A DNA stretch of 33,287 bases from Verrucomicrobiota bacterium (GCA_003164675.1 PLTX01000014.1:1-33287); one strand, 5' to 3'; shown: positions 1 through 15,000, numbered from the stretch's first letter. Notes: generated by a model not told the origin, from the sequence alone. Program-made: numbers and translations.

Positions 1-1
1 C

Positions 2-3000
2 ACCGGCGGCAACCTCACCAACGCGACCAGTGGCACCATCACGAATTTTGGCGCGATCAACACGCTGTTGGTCAACCAGGGCCGCGTGGTTTTGGGCGGC
101 TTGGTCAGCAACTTCCAGCAAACCAGTGGCACCAATACCGTCAGCGGCACCGGCACCGTGACCGGCACGGCCACTCTCACCGGCGGCCTCTTCGATCTCA
201 ATGGCGGCACGTATTCCAATGGCCTGATGATCGTCGGCGGTTCGGCCGTGCTCACGAATGCCATCGGCGGTGCGACCTTCAACGGCGGCCTCTCCAATGC
301 CGCCACTGTGTCTCTGACTGGCGACACTTTCTTCAAGGGCGCGGTCACCAACACCGGCGCGTTCTACTGGCAGGGTGCCATCAGCAACAACTACGTCCAG
401 ACCGCGGGCACTACCTTCCTCAACGACAACGCCACCATTACCCAGAACGCCACCATCACCGGCGGGGCATTCAATCTTAACGGACAGACCTACTCCAATC
501 GCTCCATGATCGTGAGCGGCACCGGAATCCTGACCAACGCGGTGGCTGGGGCGACGTTCAATGGCGGCGTGAGCAACGCGGCGATGGTAGCGGTCACGGC
601 CAACACCTTTTTCAACGGACCGGTCACGAATGCGGGCGCGATGTTCTTCGAAGGCGCCATCAGTAATGCGCTGGTCAACAGCGGCAGCTTTGACCTTAAC
701 AGCAATGCCACGTTGACGATGGCCCCGGTTAACACCGGCACGATCAACATCGATGGCGTGACCCTGACAGTTAACCCGGCATGGGCCAACGCGGGCTCGT
801 TCCAGATCAATGGCGGCGTGCTGGCTGGCGGCAACATGACCAATACCGCCAATAACAATGTGATTGGGTTCGGCACGATCTCCAATGCCATGATCAACGC
901 GGGCCTGATCACTGTCACGGGAGGCACGCTCACATTTGTGGCGGCGCCGACCACGCAAGCGGGTAGCGGGATCAGTGTGACAGGATCGGGCGCATTGAAT
1001 GTCACGCCGGATTGGTCCAGCGGCGGCACGCTCAATATCGCGGCTGGCGGAGCGATCACGGGCGGCAATTTGACCAACACCAGCGGCAGCGGCACGCTCA
1101 GTGGTTCGGGATTCATCGATGTCTTCCTGGTCAACCAGGGTCGGATGAACTGGGGCGGCACGATCAGCAACAATTTCCTGCAGACGGCGGGCAGTTTCAC
1201 CTTGAGCGGTGGCGCAACGATCACCGGCACGGCGACACTGAGCGGCGGCACACTCGACCTGGTGGGCAACCGCCTGACCGGCTCGCAATTTCTCGTCACG
1301 CCTGGCGGTGTATTCAGCAACAGCGTGACCGGGGCGACACTTTCCGGCGGCGTCACCAACGCCGGCACGGTTTGGTTCTCCAGCGATGTGTACGTGAACG
1401 GGCCGGTGACCAACACGGGCACGTGGTACCAGAAGGGCGTCGTTAGTAACGACGTCATCAATTCGGGGACCTTCAGTCTGTTCAAGAACAGCGTCAACCC
1501 ACTGGTGACCGGAGGCATTATCAACAGCGGGTCATTGGTATTCGACAACAACAACTCGCCGCAGGTGAACGGCTCGATTACCAACACCGGCTCCGTCGCA
1601 TTCAACGCGGTGGTCAACGGCAACTACGTTCAGACGGCTGGCAGCCTGGTCATCAATCAATCGGCTGGCAACCCGACAGTGAAAGGCACGGCCAGCATCA
1701 GCGGCGGCACGTTTGACCTCAACGGCAAGACCTACACGAATGGCTTGATGGTCGTCAGCGGCGGGGGAGTTCTCACCAACAGCCAGACAGGCGCAACCTT
1801 CAACGGCGGGCTCAGCAACGCCGCCACGGTGTTCCTCCCGAACGCGACGACGTTCAACGGCCCCGTCACCAACATGGCAGCATTCTCGTGGCAGGGCACG
1901 ATCAATAACACGTACGCCCAGGGCGCTGGCACCAACCAATTGCTGGGCGCGGCCACGATCACGCAGGGGGCCAACGTCAGTGGCGGGCTGTTCGATCTTA
2001 ACGGCAAAACATACAGCAACAACCTGATGGTTGTCAGTGGCACGGGCGTGCTGACGAGCAGCCTCGCGAACGCAACGTTCAATGGCGGGCTCAGCAATGC
2101 CGCCACCGTGTTCCTCCCGAACGCGACGACGTTCAACGGCCCGGTCACCAACATGGCGGCGTTTTCATGGCAGGGCACGATCAATAACACCTACGCCCAG
2201 GGCGCGGGCACCAACCAATTGCTGGGCGCGGGCACGATCACCGGCAACGTGAGTGTGAATGCCGGGCTGATCGACCTGAACGGAAACACCGAATCGTTCG
2301 GCGCACTCGCCGGTACCGGCGGAACCATTCTCAACAACGGCGCGGCGAACAGCACGCTGACGATGGGGGCCAACAACGGCGGGGGCACATACTCGGGCAC
2401 GATCACGAACGGGATTGGAGCACTTGCATTGGTCAAGACCGGCACCGGCACGGAAACGTTGACCGGCAACAATGGTTACAGCGGCGGTACGACGGTCAAC
2501 AACGGAACGCTGGTGGACAATAGCTCGACGGCGTTGGGTTCAGGCGGTCTGGCCATGACCGGGGGTGCGCTGCAAATGCTCGCCAACCTTTCGCTGGCAG
2601 ACCTCTCGGGCACCGCCGGTACGATTGGGATATTCTCCAACGGTCTTAGCGAAACTCTCACAGTCGGTTCGGACAACAGCAGCACGACGTTTTCCGGGCT
2701 GATCAGTCCAGGCGGCAACGCGAGTACCCATCTGGCGCTCATCAAGAACGGCTCGGGCGTTCTGACTCTTGGCGGTCTGAACTCTTACAATGGCGGCAGC
2801 ACCATCAACGGTGGCGTCCTGAGCGCCAACACGCTGCCGAATGCCGGCAGCACGAGCTCGAGCATTGGCACGGGCAGCTTGACGCTTAATGGCGGCACGC
2901 TGCGTTACACCGGCGTTGCCCTCGGCACGGCGAACTTCTCAACCGCATTGGGCGCCAACGGCGGCACACTGGATGCCGTTTCGTCCATCTTCTACAGCGG

Positions 3001-6000
3001 AACGCTCTCCGGGTCGGGCACACTGAACATCCTGGATTCCAGCGGGGGCGGGAACGCATGGCTGTTCACTACCGGCAGTCCCGGCTTTACGGGGAATATC
3101 AACATCGGCAGTGGCTCGCCGGGCAGCGGCTTTCTGCAGGTGCGCGGCGTGACCAGCGCCAATCAGGTTGGCACCGGCACGGTGACCGTCAATGGCGGCG
3201 GGACGTTTTCTTACGACCAAGGGTCGGCGGCGACGATTGCCAACCCGATCGTCCTCAACGGCGGCGCGTTGGGGGCACAATCGGTGGCGGTCACGTATTC
3301 CGGCCCGATTGCGATCTCGAACAACTCGTTCATTGGCGGTGTGCAAGCGGCTGTCGGCACGACGATGACGTTGAGTGGCGCGATCACCGGCCCGGGTGGA
3401 TTTGCGACGGCTGGCAATAACGCGACGACAACGATAGTCCTCGGCAATGCCAACACCTTTAGTGGTGGCGTGACCATCAACTCCGGCACGGTGGAACTCA
3501 ACAACACTCTCGCCGTCCAGAACAGCACCGTCAGCAACCTGGTCGCCAACGGGCTGATTTTCGGTACGCCCACGGCCTACACGCTTGGCGGTCTGGCGGG
3601 CACGGGCAATATCGGGTTGGGCAGCGTCGCGCTCAGCGTCGGCAACAACAATTCCAATACCACCTACTCCGGCGTTCTGAGCGGCACGGGCAGCCTGACC
3701 AAGATCGGTGCCGGTGTCCTGACATTGAGCGGCGCGAATTCGTACAGCGGCGCCACGACGATCAGCGGCGGCACGCTGAAGCTTGGCGCCAACAATGTCA
3801 TTCCCGATGGCGCGAGCGCGGGCAACATTACCGACAACAGCACGCTGGACATGGGCGGGTTCAGCGACACCATTAACGGTCTCAGCGGCAGCGGCACGGT
3901 GGATAATTCGGGTGTCGGCGCTTCCACATTGACGGTGGGCAACAACAATGCCACCAGCGCGTTTGGCGGCACCATTCAGAATACCGGCGGCAGCCTGGCC
4001 GTGACCAAGATCGGCACAGGAGTGCTGACGCTCAGCGGCAACAACACCTTCAGCGGGGTGCTGACGGTTCAGGCGGGCACACTCAGCGTGGCGACAGTCA
4101 ATAACTCCGGTGCCGCGGGTCCGTTGGGCCAGAGCGCGAATGCCGTGGTGTTGGGCGGAGCCAGCACGATCGGAACATTGGAGTACACCGGTGCGACGGC
4201 ATCCAGCACCAAACCTTTTGCGATAGGCGCAGCGGGCGATAACAGCACACTCGGGGGTGTGATCCAGATAGATAATAGTGGAGCCACGCTCTCGCTCAGC
4301 GGCCAGGTCAATCAGGTCAATCAAGGTCTCCTGACCAAGAGCGGTTCGGGCACGCTGGTTCTTGCCGGCACGCAGGACAACGTTGGACTCGGCGTGATCG
4401 TCAAGGCCGGCACTCTCGTGCTCGGCAAGACCAGCACCAGCGGTGTTCATGCCATCGGCGGCGCTGGTTTCACACTGGCCGGCGGCACCGTTCAACTTGG
4501 CGGCACTGGCGGCGACCAGATTTATGACAATTCGGTGGATATAACGGTGAACAGCGGCACCTTCGATTTCAACGGGAATAGTGAGACGATCGGCGGACTG
4601 ACCGGCACCGGCGGCACCATCTTGAACAACGGCGGTGGCGCCAGCACGATGACCGTTGGGTTCAATAATGATTCGCCCACGTACTCCGGCACCATCACCG
4701 ACCACAGCACCGGCACCGGGACGATGGCGGTGGCGAAAGTCGGCACCGGCACGGAGATCCTCAGCGGCAGCAACAGCTATAGCGGTGGCACAACGATCAG
4801 CGCGGGCACGCTGAAATTGGGCAACGCAAACGCGCTGGGCACCGGCGGGTTGAACATGAACGGCGGCACGTTGAACCTGAATCTTTACAGTATTTCCGTC
4901 GCAAACCTGTCGGGCAACAGTGGGACGATTCTGGCCAATAGTGGCGCATTTGGGGGGACCTATACGCTCACCGTCGGCTCGGACAACACCAGTACGACGT
5001 ACGGCGGTATAATCGCGAATAACACCGACGGTTTCAGTGAGACGGTGGCGCTCACCAAGATTGGCGCGGGTGTGCTGAGTCTCAGCGGCAACAACACTTA
5101 CAGCGGCAACACCGTGATCCAAAGCGGCGGCGCGATCAACATTCAGAACGCCAATGCACTTGGTTCAACCACGGCCGGCACGACGGTCAACAGTGGCGGC
5201 GCACTCCAGATTCAAGGTGGGATCACCACGGCGGCGGAGCCGTTGACCCTCAACGGTACGGGCGTGGCCAACGACGGAGCCTTGCGCAACATTAGCGGCA
5301 ATAATACCTATGCCGGCGCCATCACGATGGGCAGCGCCACGCGCATCAATTCCGACTCGGGCACCCTCACGCTCAGTTCCTTCAGTTCGGGTGGCAATTT
5401 TGCGCTGACCATCGGCGGCGCGGGCAACACGTTGATCAGCGCCGCACTTCCCGCGACCGTCAATTCCCTCACGAAGGACGGCACGGGAGTCCTGACACTC
5501 AGCGGTGCCAACGCCTACAGCGGGGCGACCACGATCAGCGCCGGCACACTGAAACTGGGAGCCAGCAACGTCATTCCCGATGGCGCGAGCGCGGGCAACG
5601 TGACCGACAATGGCACGCTGGATCTGGCGGGGTTCAGCGACACGATCAACGGCTTGAGCGGCAGCGGCACCGTGGACAATTCGGGTGGTGGCACCCCCAT
5701 GTTGACGGTGGGCAACAATAATGCCACCAGCGTGTTCGCCGGCACCATCCAGAACACCAGCGGCACACTGGCCCTGACCAAAACCGGCACCGGCACACTC
5801 ACCCTCAGCGGCAGTTTGGCCAACACCTACAGCGGCGTGACGACGGTCAATGCCGGCGAGCTGGACTTGAACAAGACTGCGGGTGTCAACGCCATCGGTG
5901 GGAGCCTGACCATTGCCGGTGGCGAAGTCAAATTGCTCGCCAGCGAACAGCTCGCCAACGGCGCGGTGGTGACGATCAATTCCGGCAGCTTCAACCTGAA

Positions 6001-9000
6001 TGGCGCGACAGAAACGGTCGGCAGTATGATTGTGGGCGCCGCCGGGTTGTTGACCAACGGCGTTGCGGGGGGGGGCCTTAACGGCGGAATCACCAACAAT
6101 GGCACGATCTTCGCGTCGCAGGCCACCTACTTGAATGGTCCGGTCACGAACACGGGCTCGATATTCTTCCTGGGTGCGATCAGCAACAACCTCGTCAACC
6201 GCGGCAGTTTCAACCTCAACGACGACAGCACACTCACCGCCGCTCCTGTGAACACCGGCACGATGGATGCCAAGGGCAACACATTGACGGTGACTCCTGA
6301 CTGGGCAAATTCAGGCACGATTCTCCTCGGTGGCGGCTCGTTGGCGGGCGGCAATCTGACCAACAACAGCGGCGCGGTGGTGATGCAGACTGGCGCGATT
6401 TCCAACGCGGTCATTAATTCCGGCAATGTGATCGCCACCAACGGTGAATTGCGACTGGTCGGCGTGGCCAGCGGGACCGGCGCGTACAAGGCCGCCGCGG
6501 GCGCATCGCCGGCGACCCTGACCTTCGCAGGCGGCGGGTCGATTAGCGCGTTGTTCAATACGAATGCGACGATCCAGGTGGCAAGCGTGCTGACCAACAA
6601 CAGCGTGTTTGTCAACCAAGGCACGATTGTGGTGGCCAGCGGCACCTACCAAAGCACAGCGAACCTGACCAATGCAGCGGGCGAGTTCATCATCAATTCG
6701 GGCGCGGGCACGATCAACGCCGCCGGGGTGTTCAACCTCGGCACGATCCTCGCCACGAATGCGACGGTCACCATCAGCAACCTTTTCGCGCAGGGCGGCA
6801 CGGTCGCCATCGGCGCCGGCGGCACGCTCTACCTACCGGGCGCGGTTGGCGTCACCAACTTTGGTACGATCAACCTGCAAGGGGCAGTGGGCAACAATGC
6901 CGTCCTGAATCTTGACGGGGGCATGCTCACGAACAAGAGCGGCGGCACGATTACGGGCGGCGGCATCATTCAGAGCGCGGCCCAGGTCGTCAACCTGCTC
7001 GGCGGCAGCATTCTGGCCACGAGCACGGTGGTGGAACTGCAGTTTACGAATTCCAATACATTTGGGAACGCGGGCACGATCGGCGCGGGCACGGGCGCGA
7101 CGCTCACCTTCGGCGCTGCGGGTGTCGGCAGCGCGCTCATCACCAACTTCGGCACGATCAACCTCACCGGCGGCACGCTCAACAGCGGCGCCATCACCAA
7201 TCTGGCCAGTGGCTTCCTTGGGGGCACGGGCACGATCACCGCTCCCGTCGTCAATCAGGGTGGCCGCGTCAACCTGGGCGGAACGATTGCCAATAGTTTC
7301 CTGCAGACCGCCGGCAGCTTTACCGTGAGCGGCGGCGCGACGGTGACCGGTGCGGCGACGATCAATGGCGGCACGCTGGATTTGGTGGGCGGTCAGTTGA
7401 CTGATGGGATGTTGCTCATCGCGAGCGGCGCAACGCTGACCAACAGTGTGCAGAACGCCTCGCTGAACGGCGGGATCACCAACGCGGGTACGGTGAACCT
7501 GTTCCGCGACACTTACATCAACGGCGCAGTGACCAACACGGGTACGTGGATCCAGCGCGGCGCGATCAGCAACAGCGTGGTCAACTCCGGTGTGATGGCC
7601 CTGTACACCAACTCGATCAACGTGCGTGTGACCGGCAGTATCGTGAACTCGGGTTCGCTGACATTTGATACGAACGGGGTTGTGTACGTGAGCGGGGTGG
7701 TCAGCAACTCCGGGTCGTTCGCATTCAGTGACGTAATCAGCAACAACCTGGTGAATACGGCTGGGTCGATTACCTTGATCGGCAACGGCACGGTCACGGG
7801 CAACACGATGGTCAATGGCGGAACGTTTGATCTCAACGGCAAGAGCTTGACCAACAGTTTCATGGTTGTCAGCGGCACGGGCGTGCTGGCCAACGGTGCG
7901 GCTGGGGCGATCCTCAACGGCGGGTTGAGCAACGCCGCGACGGTGTCGTTCACGCAAAACGTGACGCTTAACGGTCCGGTGACCAACATGGCCACCTTCG
8001 CCTGGCAGGGCACGATCAATAACAGCTACACGCAGGGCGCGGGCACAAATCTGCTCAACGGCAACGCCACGATCACGGGCAATACGACCATTTCCGATGG
8101 CCTTGTGGATCTCAATGGCAAGAACGCGACCTTTGGTTCACTCAATGGCGGCGGCGGGACATTGCTGAACAACGGCAACGGCGCCAGCGTGATGACGGTG
8201 AATGGCGGCGGGTCATACAGCGGCACCATCGCGGATCACACCGTGGGAACGGGCACGATGGGCGTGACCGTCGGCGGTAGCACGCTCACGTTGAGCGGCA
8301 ATAACACTTATAGCGGAGTGACCACAATCAACAGTGGCGGCACACTCAAGCTCGGCAGCGCAACAGCGCTCGGCTCAGTCACGGGCAATACGCTCGTCAA
8401 TAGCGGTGGCGTGCTGGATTTGAATGGCCAGGCGATTGGTAGCGAACCGGTCACGCTGAACGGAACGGGCATCAGCAGTGGTGGGGCGTTGATCAACAGC
8501 AGCGGCACCGGTGCCAGCCTGGGCGGGGCAATCACGTTGGGCAGCGCCAGCAGCATCGGCGGCAGCGGCGATATGACGTTGGGCGGGGCGATTGGCGGCG
8601 GCAACAATTTGACGAAGGTCGGAGCCGATACCGTGACGCTGACCGCGGCCAACGGTTACACCGGCGCGACCATGATCAACAGCGGCGTGCTCAACATCCA
8701 GAACAACACCGCTCTCGGCACCGTCGCCGGTGGGGTGACCGTCGCCAGCGGCGCGGCCCTGCAACTCCAGGGCGGCATCACCGTCGGGGCTGAGGCGCTC
8801 TCGCTGAATGGAACCGGCATCTCCAACGACGGCGCGCTACGGAACATTTCCGGCAGCAACAGCTACGGTGGCGCAATCACGTTGGCGGGTGCGTCACGCA
8901 TCAACTCCGATGCCGGTACGCTGACATTGGGCGGGGGCATTGCCGGTGGGGGTTACGCTCTCACAATTGGCGGTGCCGGGAACGTCCTCGTCAGCAGCGC

Positions 9001-12000
9001 GATTGGCGGGACCAGCACCACACTGACCAAGGACGGGGCTGGTATTTTGAATCTCACGGGGAACAACAACCACACCGGCGCGACCGTCGTCAACGGCGGC
9101 ACGTTGAAGGTGAACAACGCCAGCGGCAGTGGCATCAGCGGCGGCGGCGTCACCGTCAACAATGGCGGCACGCTTGGCGGCACCGGCACCATCACCGTTG
9201 GCGTCACCGTCAACAGCGGCGGCCAGCTCGCACCCGGCAACAGCGTGGGGACATTCAACGTGGGCACATTGACGCTCGCCTCTGGTAGCGTTCTCGATTT
9301 CGAGTTCAACTCAACTCCGGCCAATGACCTGATCAACGTGCTGAACTCCGGCGGGCTGACCATCAACGGCGGCGGCTTCGATCTTTATCAGGAAGGCACC
9401 ACTACCGCCTGGAGCACCGCTGGCACCTATAACCTGATCAGCTACAGCGGCACGCTCGGCGGCAGCATCGGCAACCTCTCCGTGCTCAACCCGGCCGCCG
9501 ACAAGGTATACACGTTCGGCAGCACCGGCAGCATGATTACCTTGCAGATTGCGGGTGGCCAGTCGTGGACGGGGCTCGGTTCGGACAATTTCTGGAGCAG
9601 TGGCGCCAACTGGAGTACGGCCACGCCATCGGCTGGTGATCTGCTGGTCTTCGACGGCACGACCCGGATCAACAACACCAACAACCTCGCCGCCAACACG
9701 CAGTTCGCTGGTATCACGTATGACGTGAGTGCCGGAGCCTTCACCAACAGCGGCAACGCGGTCAATCTCACGGGCGGCATCGTCAATAACAGCACCAACA
9801 CCCAGACCATCAAGCTCCCCCTCGTCTTCGACGGCGGCAACCGCACAATCAACGCCGCCAGCGGCGCGCTCGTCATCAGCGGCCCGATCAGCGACACCAA
9901 CGGCACATGGGGACTCATCAAGAGCGGGGCCGGCACGCTCACCCTCGGTGGCACCACCGCCAATACCTACAGTGGCCTGACAACCGTCAACGCCGGTGAA
10001 CTCGACTTGAACAAGACGGCCGGCCAGAACGCGGTCGGCGGCGACCTCAGCGTCAACAACGGTGCCACCGTCCGACTCCTGGCCAGCGAGCAGATTGGCA
10101 ATACCGCCAACGTCACGGTGAACAACGGAGGGCAGTTCAACCTGAACGGGTTCGCGGAGACGGTTGGCGGCATGGTCAACGCGGGAAGCCTCGCCGTGGG
10201 CGGCGGCGCGTTGACAGTCAGTCAGACCTTGCAGAACAGCGGCACCGTTACGTTGACCGCTGGGGGCGCGGTCGCCGGGGGCGTGTTGAGCAACTTGAGC
10301 AGCGGTTCGGTCAGTGGTTCGGGATTCATCAAGTCGTTTATGGTGAATCAGGGCGCGATGAACTTCGGCGGCACGATCAGCAATAATCTGCTGCAAACGG
10401 CGGGCAGCTTCGTTCTGAACGGCAATGCCACCATCACCGGGAATGCAATGCTCAACGGTGGCTCGATTGAACTTGCGGGTGACGCCCTGACTTACAACTC
10501 GCTGACCATCGGCAGTAGCGCCGTTCTGCAAAACGGCGGTTCCGGTGCCGCGATCATGAATGGGAACGTCACCAATTCCGGATTGGTGAACTTCTTCGTA
10601 AGTAATGAAACCACGGTCAATGGTAACGTGGTCAACAGCGGCGAGTGGGATCAGACCGGTGTGATCAACGGCAACCTGGTGAACTCCGGCAGCTTCACCT
10701 GGCTGACGTGGCTTTACAGCGGGTCCACGCCTCATCTTACCGGCGGCCTCATCAATTCCGGCTCGATGGATCTTAACTCGACCTACGCGGAACAGATCGA
10801 CGGTTCGGTTACGAATACGGGAACGATTACGCTTCACGGCGCGATTGGTGGGAGTTATCTGCAGACCGCCGGGAGATTCTATCTGGATACCGCCGGCACG
10901 ATCAATGGGGCGGCCACGGTCACGGGCGGCAGTTTCGATCTCGCGGGTAATACCTACACGGGCTCACGCATGATTGTTGCCGGCACAGGAGTGCTGACGA
11001 ACAGCATTGCCGGCGCGACCTTCAACAGCGGGCTGAGCAACGCGGCGAATGTGGGGGTCACGGCCAACACCTTCTTCACTGGCCCGGTCACCAACACGGG
11101 CACGTTCGCGTTCATGGGCGCCGTCAGCAACACGCTCGTCAACTCCGGCGACGTCATTCTCAACGGCAGCGGCACGATCAGCGGGATCTTGGCCAACAGC
11201 GGCAGCGTCAACGTCAACAACGGGACCCTTTCGCTGGTGGTCGCACCGACGCAGACGGGGACGATCACCATCAATGCGGGCGCGACGCTCAATGCGGCCC
11301 AGGCCTGGGTCAACAGCGGCACGATTGTGATGCTCGGGGGCGTGGTCACCAATGCGGCGATCACCAATGCCAACTTCATCAGCGGGTACGGCACGATTGA
11401 TGGCGGCGGGGTGGTCAACAACGGGAAGATCTTCGCCAACGCCAGCAGCATCTCCGGCATCGGGACGCAGACGGTGCGTCTGACCAGTTTCACCAACAAC
11501 AACGCGGCAACCATCGGCACGGCCAGTTCCAATGCGGTATTGAACATTCTTGAGGCCGGCAACGTGTTGATCAATCAGGGCACGATTTCGTTGTCTGGTG
11601 GCACAATACTCTTCAACGGTGGCGTGGGCACGATTACCAACTTCAACATCATCGCCGGCGTCGGCAACGTGGCCAACTTCCCGATTATCAACGGGGGCAC
11701 ACTGGCGTCGTTCGTGGCGCAGGCGCCAATCAGCGGCCTGAGCAATCTCATCGCGACGATCGGGGTGACCAACAACGGCCTGCTGGGAGCCAACAACCTG
11801 ATCAATGGCGCGGCGACGTTGTCGTTGAGCGTCAGTGGTGGCGGCGCGGCGATTGTCAACCAAGGCACGGTGGCGCTCCAGGGCGGATTCCTGACGATCA
11901 ATGGCGGGGCGGGCGTGATTACCAACGTCAATAATGGGCTGATCTACGGTGTGGGCACGCAGAAACTGAGCGTGGCCAACCTGGCCAGCGGCAAGATCAT

Positions 12001-15000
12001 GGCCAGCAACGGGATCTTCTCGCTGGGGCTGCAGAGCGACGCCAACGCCGGCGTGCTCAGCAACCTCAACGCTGGCTCGACGATTCTATTGACCAACAAG
12101 TTCCTGGTGAACACGGGCACGATTGTACTCAACGGCGGCGGGTTGTTGCTGGGCGGAGGCGTGATTACCAACGAGAGCAGCATCACCGGGCCCGGCGCAC
12201 TGTCGAGTTCGCTGTACAACGACGCAGCGGGCGTCGTGTTGGCGACGAATGGTTTGTTGAATGTGGCCACGAATGCGGGTGAGTCCGTCCAGAATCTGGG
12301 GCTGTTCACGATCAGCAGTGACGGCACGCTGAACGTGGTGTCTTCCTGGGTGAACACGAACGGGACAGTGAATGTTCTGGGCGGAGGGCTAACGGGTGGC
12401 GCGGTGACCAACGTGGGATTGGTGAGCGGGTTTGGCACGATTTCGAGCCAGCTCGTGAACATGGGAGGCGGCACATTGACTGCCTCAGGGGCGGGTTCGT
12501 TGACGTTGGTTGCCGCGCCCACTCAAAACGGGTGGGTCAATATCGCCAGTGCCGGCACATTGAATGTGCAGCAGGCCTGGCTGAACAGCGGCGTGGTCAA
12601 TGTGCAGGGCGGCAGCCTGGTCGGTTCCACCGTAACAAACTCCGGAACGATCTTCGGATCGGGCACGATCACACCGCTGGTACGCAACAACAGTGGCGGC
12701 ACGGTGACGGCCAATGGCGGAACGTTAACGCTCACCGTCGCTCCGAGCCAGTTGGGTAGTGTCGTCATCAGCAACGCGGCGACATTGAACGTGCTGCAGG
12801 CCTGGCAGAACGGCGGTCTGTTGAGTATGTCTGGCGGCACGGCGATTGGATCGACGATTACGAATGCGGCCAACGTCAGCGGTTTTGGCACCATTGCGGC
12901 GCAACTGGTCAACAACGTCGGGGCCACGGTGACGGCCAACGGCGGGACGTTGAAGTTGACGGTCGCGCCGGCACAGTTGGGCAATCTGGTGATCAGCAAT
13001 GCGGCGACGCTGAACGCCCTGCAGGCCTGGCAGAACAGCGGCTCGATGAGAATGCGTGGAGGTACGGTGATTGGTTCGAGCGTCACCAACGCAGCCAGCA
13101 TAGAGGGCTTCGGCACGATCAACCCGCAAGTGGTCAACAACGCCGGGGCGACGCTGACGGCGGACTCGGGTCTGTTGACGCTGGCGCTGGCGCTGATGCA
13201 GAACGGCACGGTCATTGTGACGAATGGCGGGACGTTGAACGTGCTCACGGCGTGGCAGAACAGCGGCACGGTCGCGATGCTCGGCGGGAATATCACCGGC
13301 TCGACCGTTACCAACGCGGGGACGATGACCGGGTTCGGCGGCGTGCAGAGCGCGGTCAACAACGACCTGATCTTCGTCACGAATGGGACGTTGCAGGCCA
13401 CGGCTTCCTTTACACAGAACGGCAGGGTGAATATCGCGGGCAACGCGCGGCTGGATGTGACGCCGACGTGGTTGAACAATGGGACGATCCTGCTCAACGG
13501 CGGGTTTACGAGCGGTGGCACGATGACGAACGCGTCACTGCTGGTCGGTTTCGGCACGATTTCCAATGCCGTCGTAAACGACGGCTCGTTGGTGGCCACG
13601 AACGGTGCATTGAGTCTGGTCAACGCACTCACGCAGTCGGGCACCATCACGGTGGCCAATGCCGCCACGTTCAACTCGGTGCTCAACTGGCAGAACGGCG
13701 GCTTCCTGAGCATGCTGGGCGGCAGCGTGGTCGGCGGGCAACTGACCAACGCGGGCAGCGTGACCGGTTTCGGCACATTCAGTCCATCCGTGATCAACAA
13801 CAGTGGCGCGACCATCACTGCTTCAGGCGGGGGCACATTGACATTGACGGCCATCCCCTTGCAAAACGGCATCGTCAATATCCTCGGCACCCTCAATGTT
13901 GCCTCCGCTTGGAGCAATGGGAGCGCGGGTACGGTCACAATCAACGGCGGCATGCTCACGGGCGGGACATTTACCGTGGATGGGACGGTCGGCGGCAACG
14001 GCACGATCGCCGCGAACATGATCGTGGGCAGCGGCAAGACCGTGACGGTCAGCGGTGGGACGCTGAACCTGACCGCGTTGACGACCATGAACGGTGGCGC
14101 GATCAACAGCGGCACCCTGGTCAATTACGGAACCATCTCCGGCGACGGCACGATTGGCTCCACATTGTCCAACCCCGGCTACGTCCGGGCGACGAACGGC
14201 TTGCTGTACATCCAGGCGTTGAGCGGCAACCAGGCGACCGGGACGCTGGAAGCGAGTGCGGGCGGCACGTTGCAGGCCAATGGCGTTACGCCGTGGCTGA
14301 ATAACGGCCAGGTCATTCTATCGGGCGGAACGATCATCGGGGGAGACATCAGTAACAGCACGTCGCGTATTATCAGCGGGTACGGCACCATTACTCCGAA
14401 TGTTTACAATGGCGGCACGGTCCTGGCCAACAACGCGAGCCAGGCGCTCACGCTGGACAGTTCACTGGTCAACCTGTCCGGTGGTTTGGTCACGGCGAAC
14501 GCGGGCAACCTCGATGTGGGCGGGGCGTTTGTGAACCAGGGGACTCTGGCGATGGCGAATAGCATGGGGACGTTCGCCGGCACGGTGGTGAACAGCGGTG
14601 CATGGATTACGAACCCCACCACCAACGTGTTCCAGAATACGTATACCGTCACCAGTAGCGGGTTTATCCAATCCAGTCCCGGTGACTTGTACATTTTCAG
14701 CAACAATGCAACAACAGCGGCCAGCTTCGTCAACCTGAGCACGAACAAGACGCAATACAACACTTTGAATAGCACTTTCCTGTTCGCCAATACACTGGGG
14801 CTCACCCAGGAATTTGCCACCGCGGGCCACGATTTCGGGCCGGCCACAGCGACGGCAACGAATCAAATCGAGCTAAGTAACACAAATCCATTCTCCCTGC
14901 CCCAATACAGCAATAACTTCGCGCTGGGCACACTGGAGATTTCCAGTTACACGACGGTCCGCGTGGATAGTGCGTTCCTCGATGGCGGTTCTGACACAGA

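Noticed and set aside
2939..5122. A 727-codon open frame on the minus strand inside the giant gene, like others at 490-1623, 6833-7957, 9311-10837 and 12523-14124
   Set aside because: These follow from the biased codon pattern of the Gly/Asn/Thr-rich plus-strand repeats. Their products (Pro/Val/Leu- or Arg/His/Ala-rich) resemble no family, and the plus frame is continuous with clear motifs.
1811..13940. Regularly spaced repeats that might suggest a CRISPR array
   Set aside because: The repeats are coding, imperfect, 200-400 bases long and in frame with a single protein; no short identical repeats with unique spacers are present.
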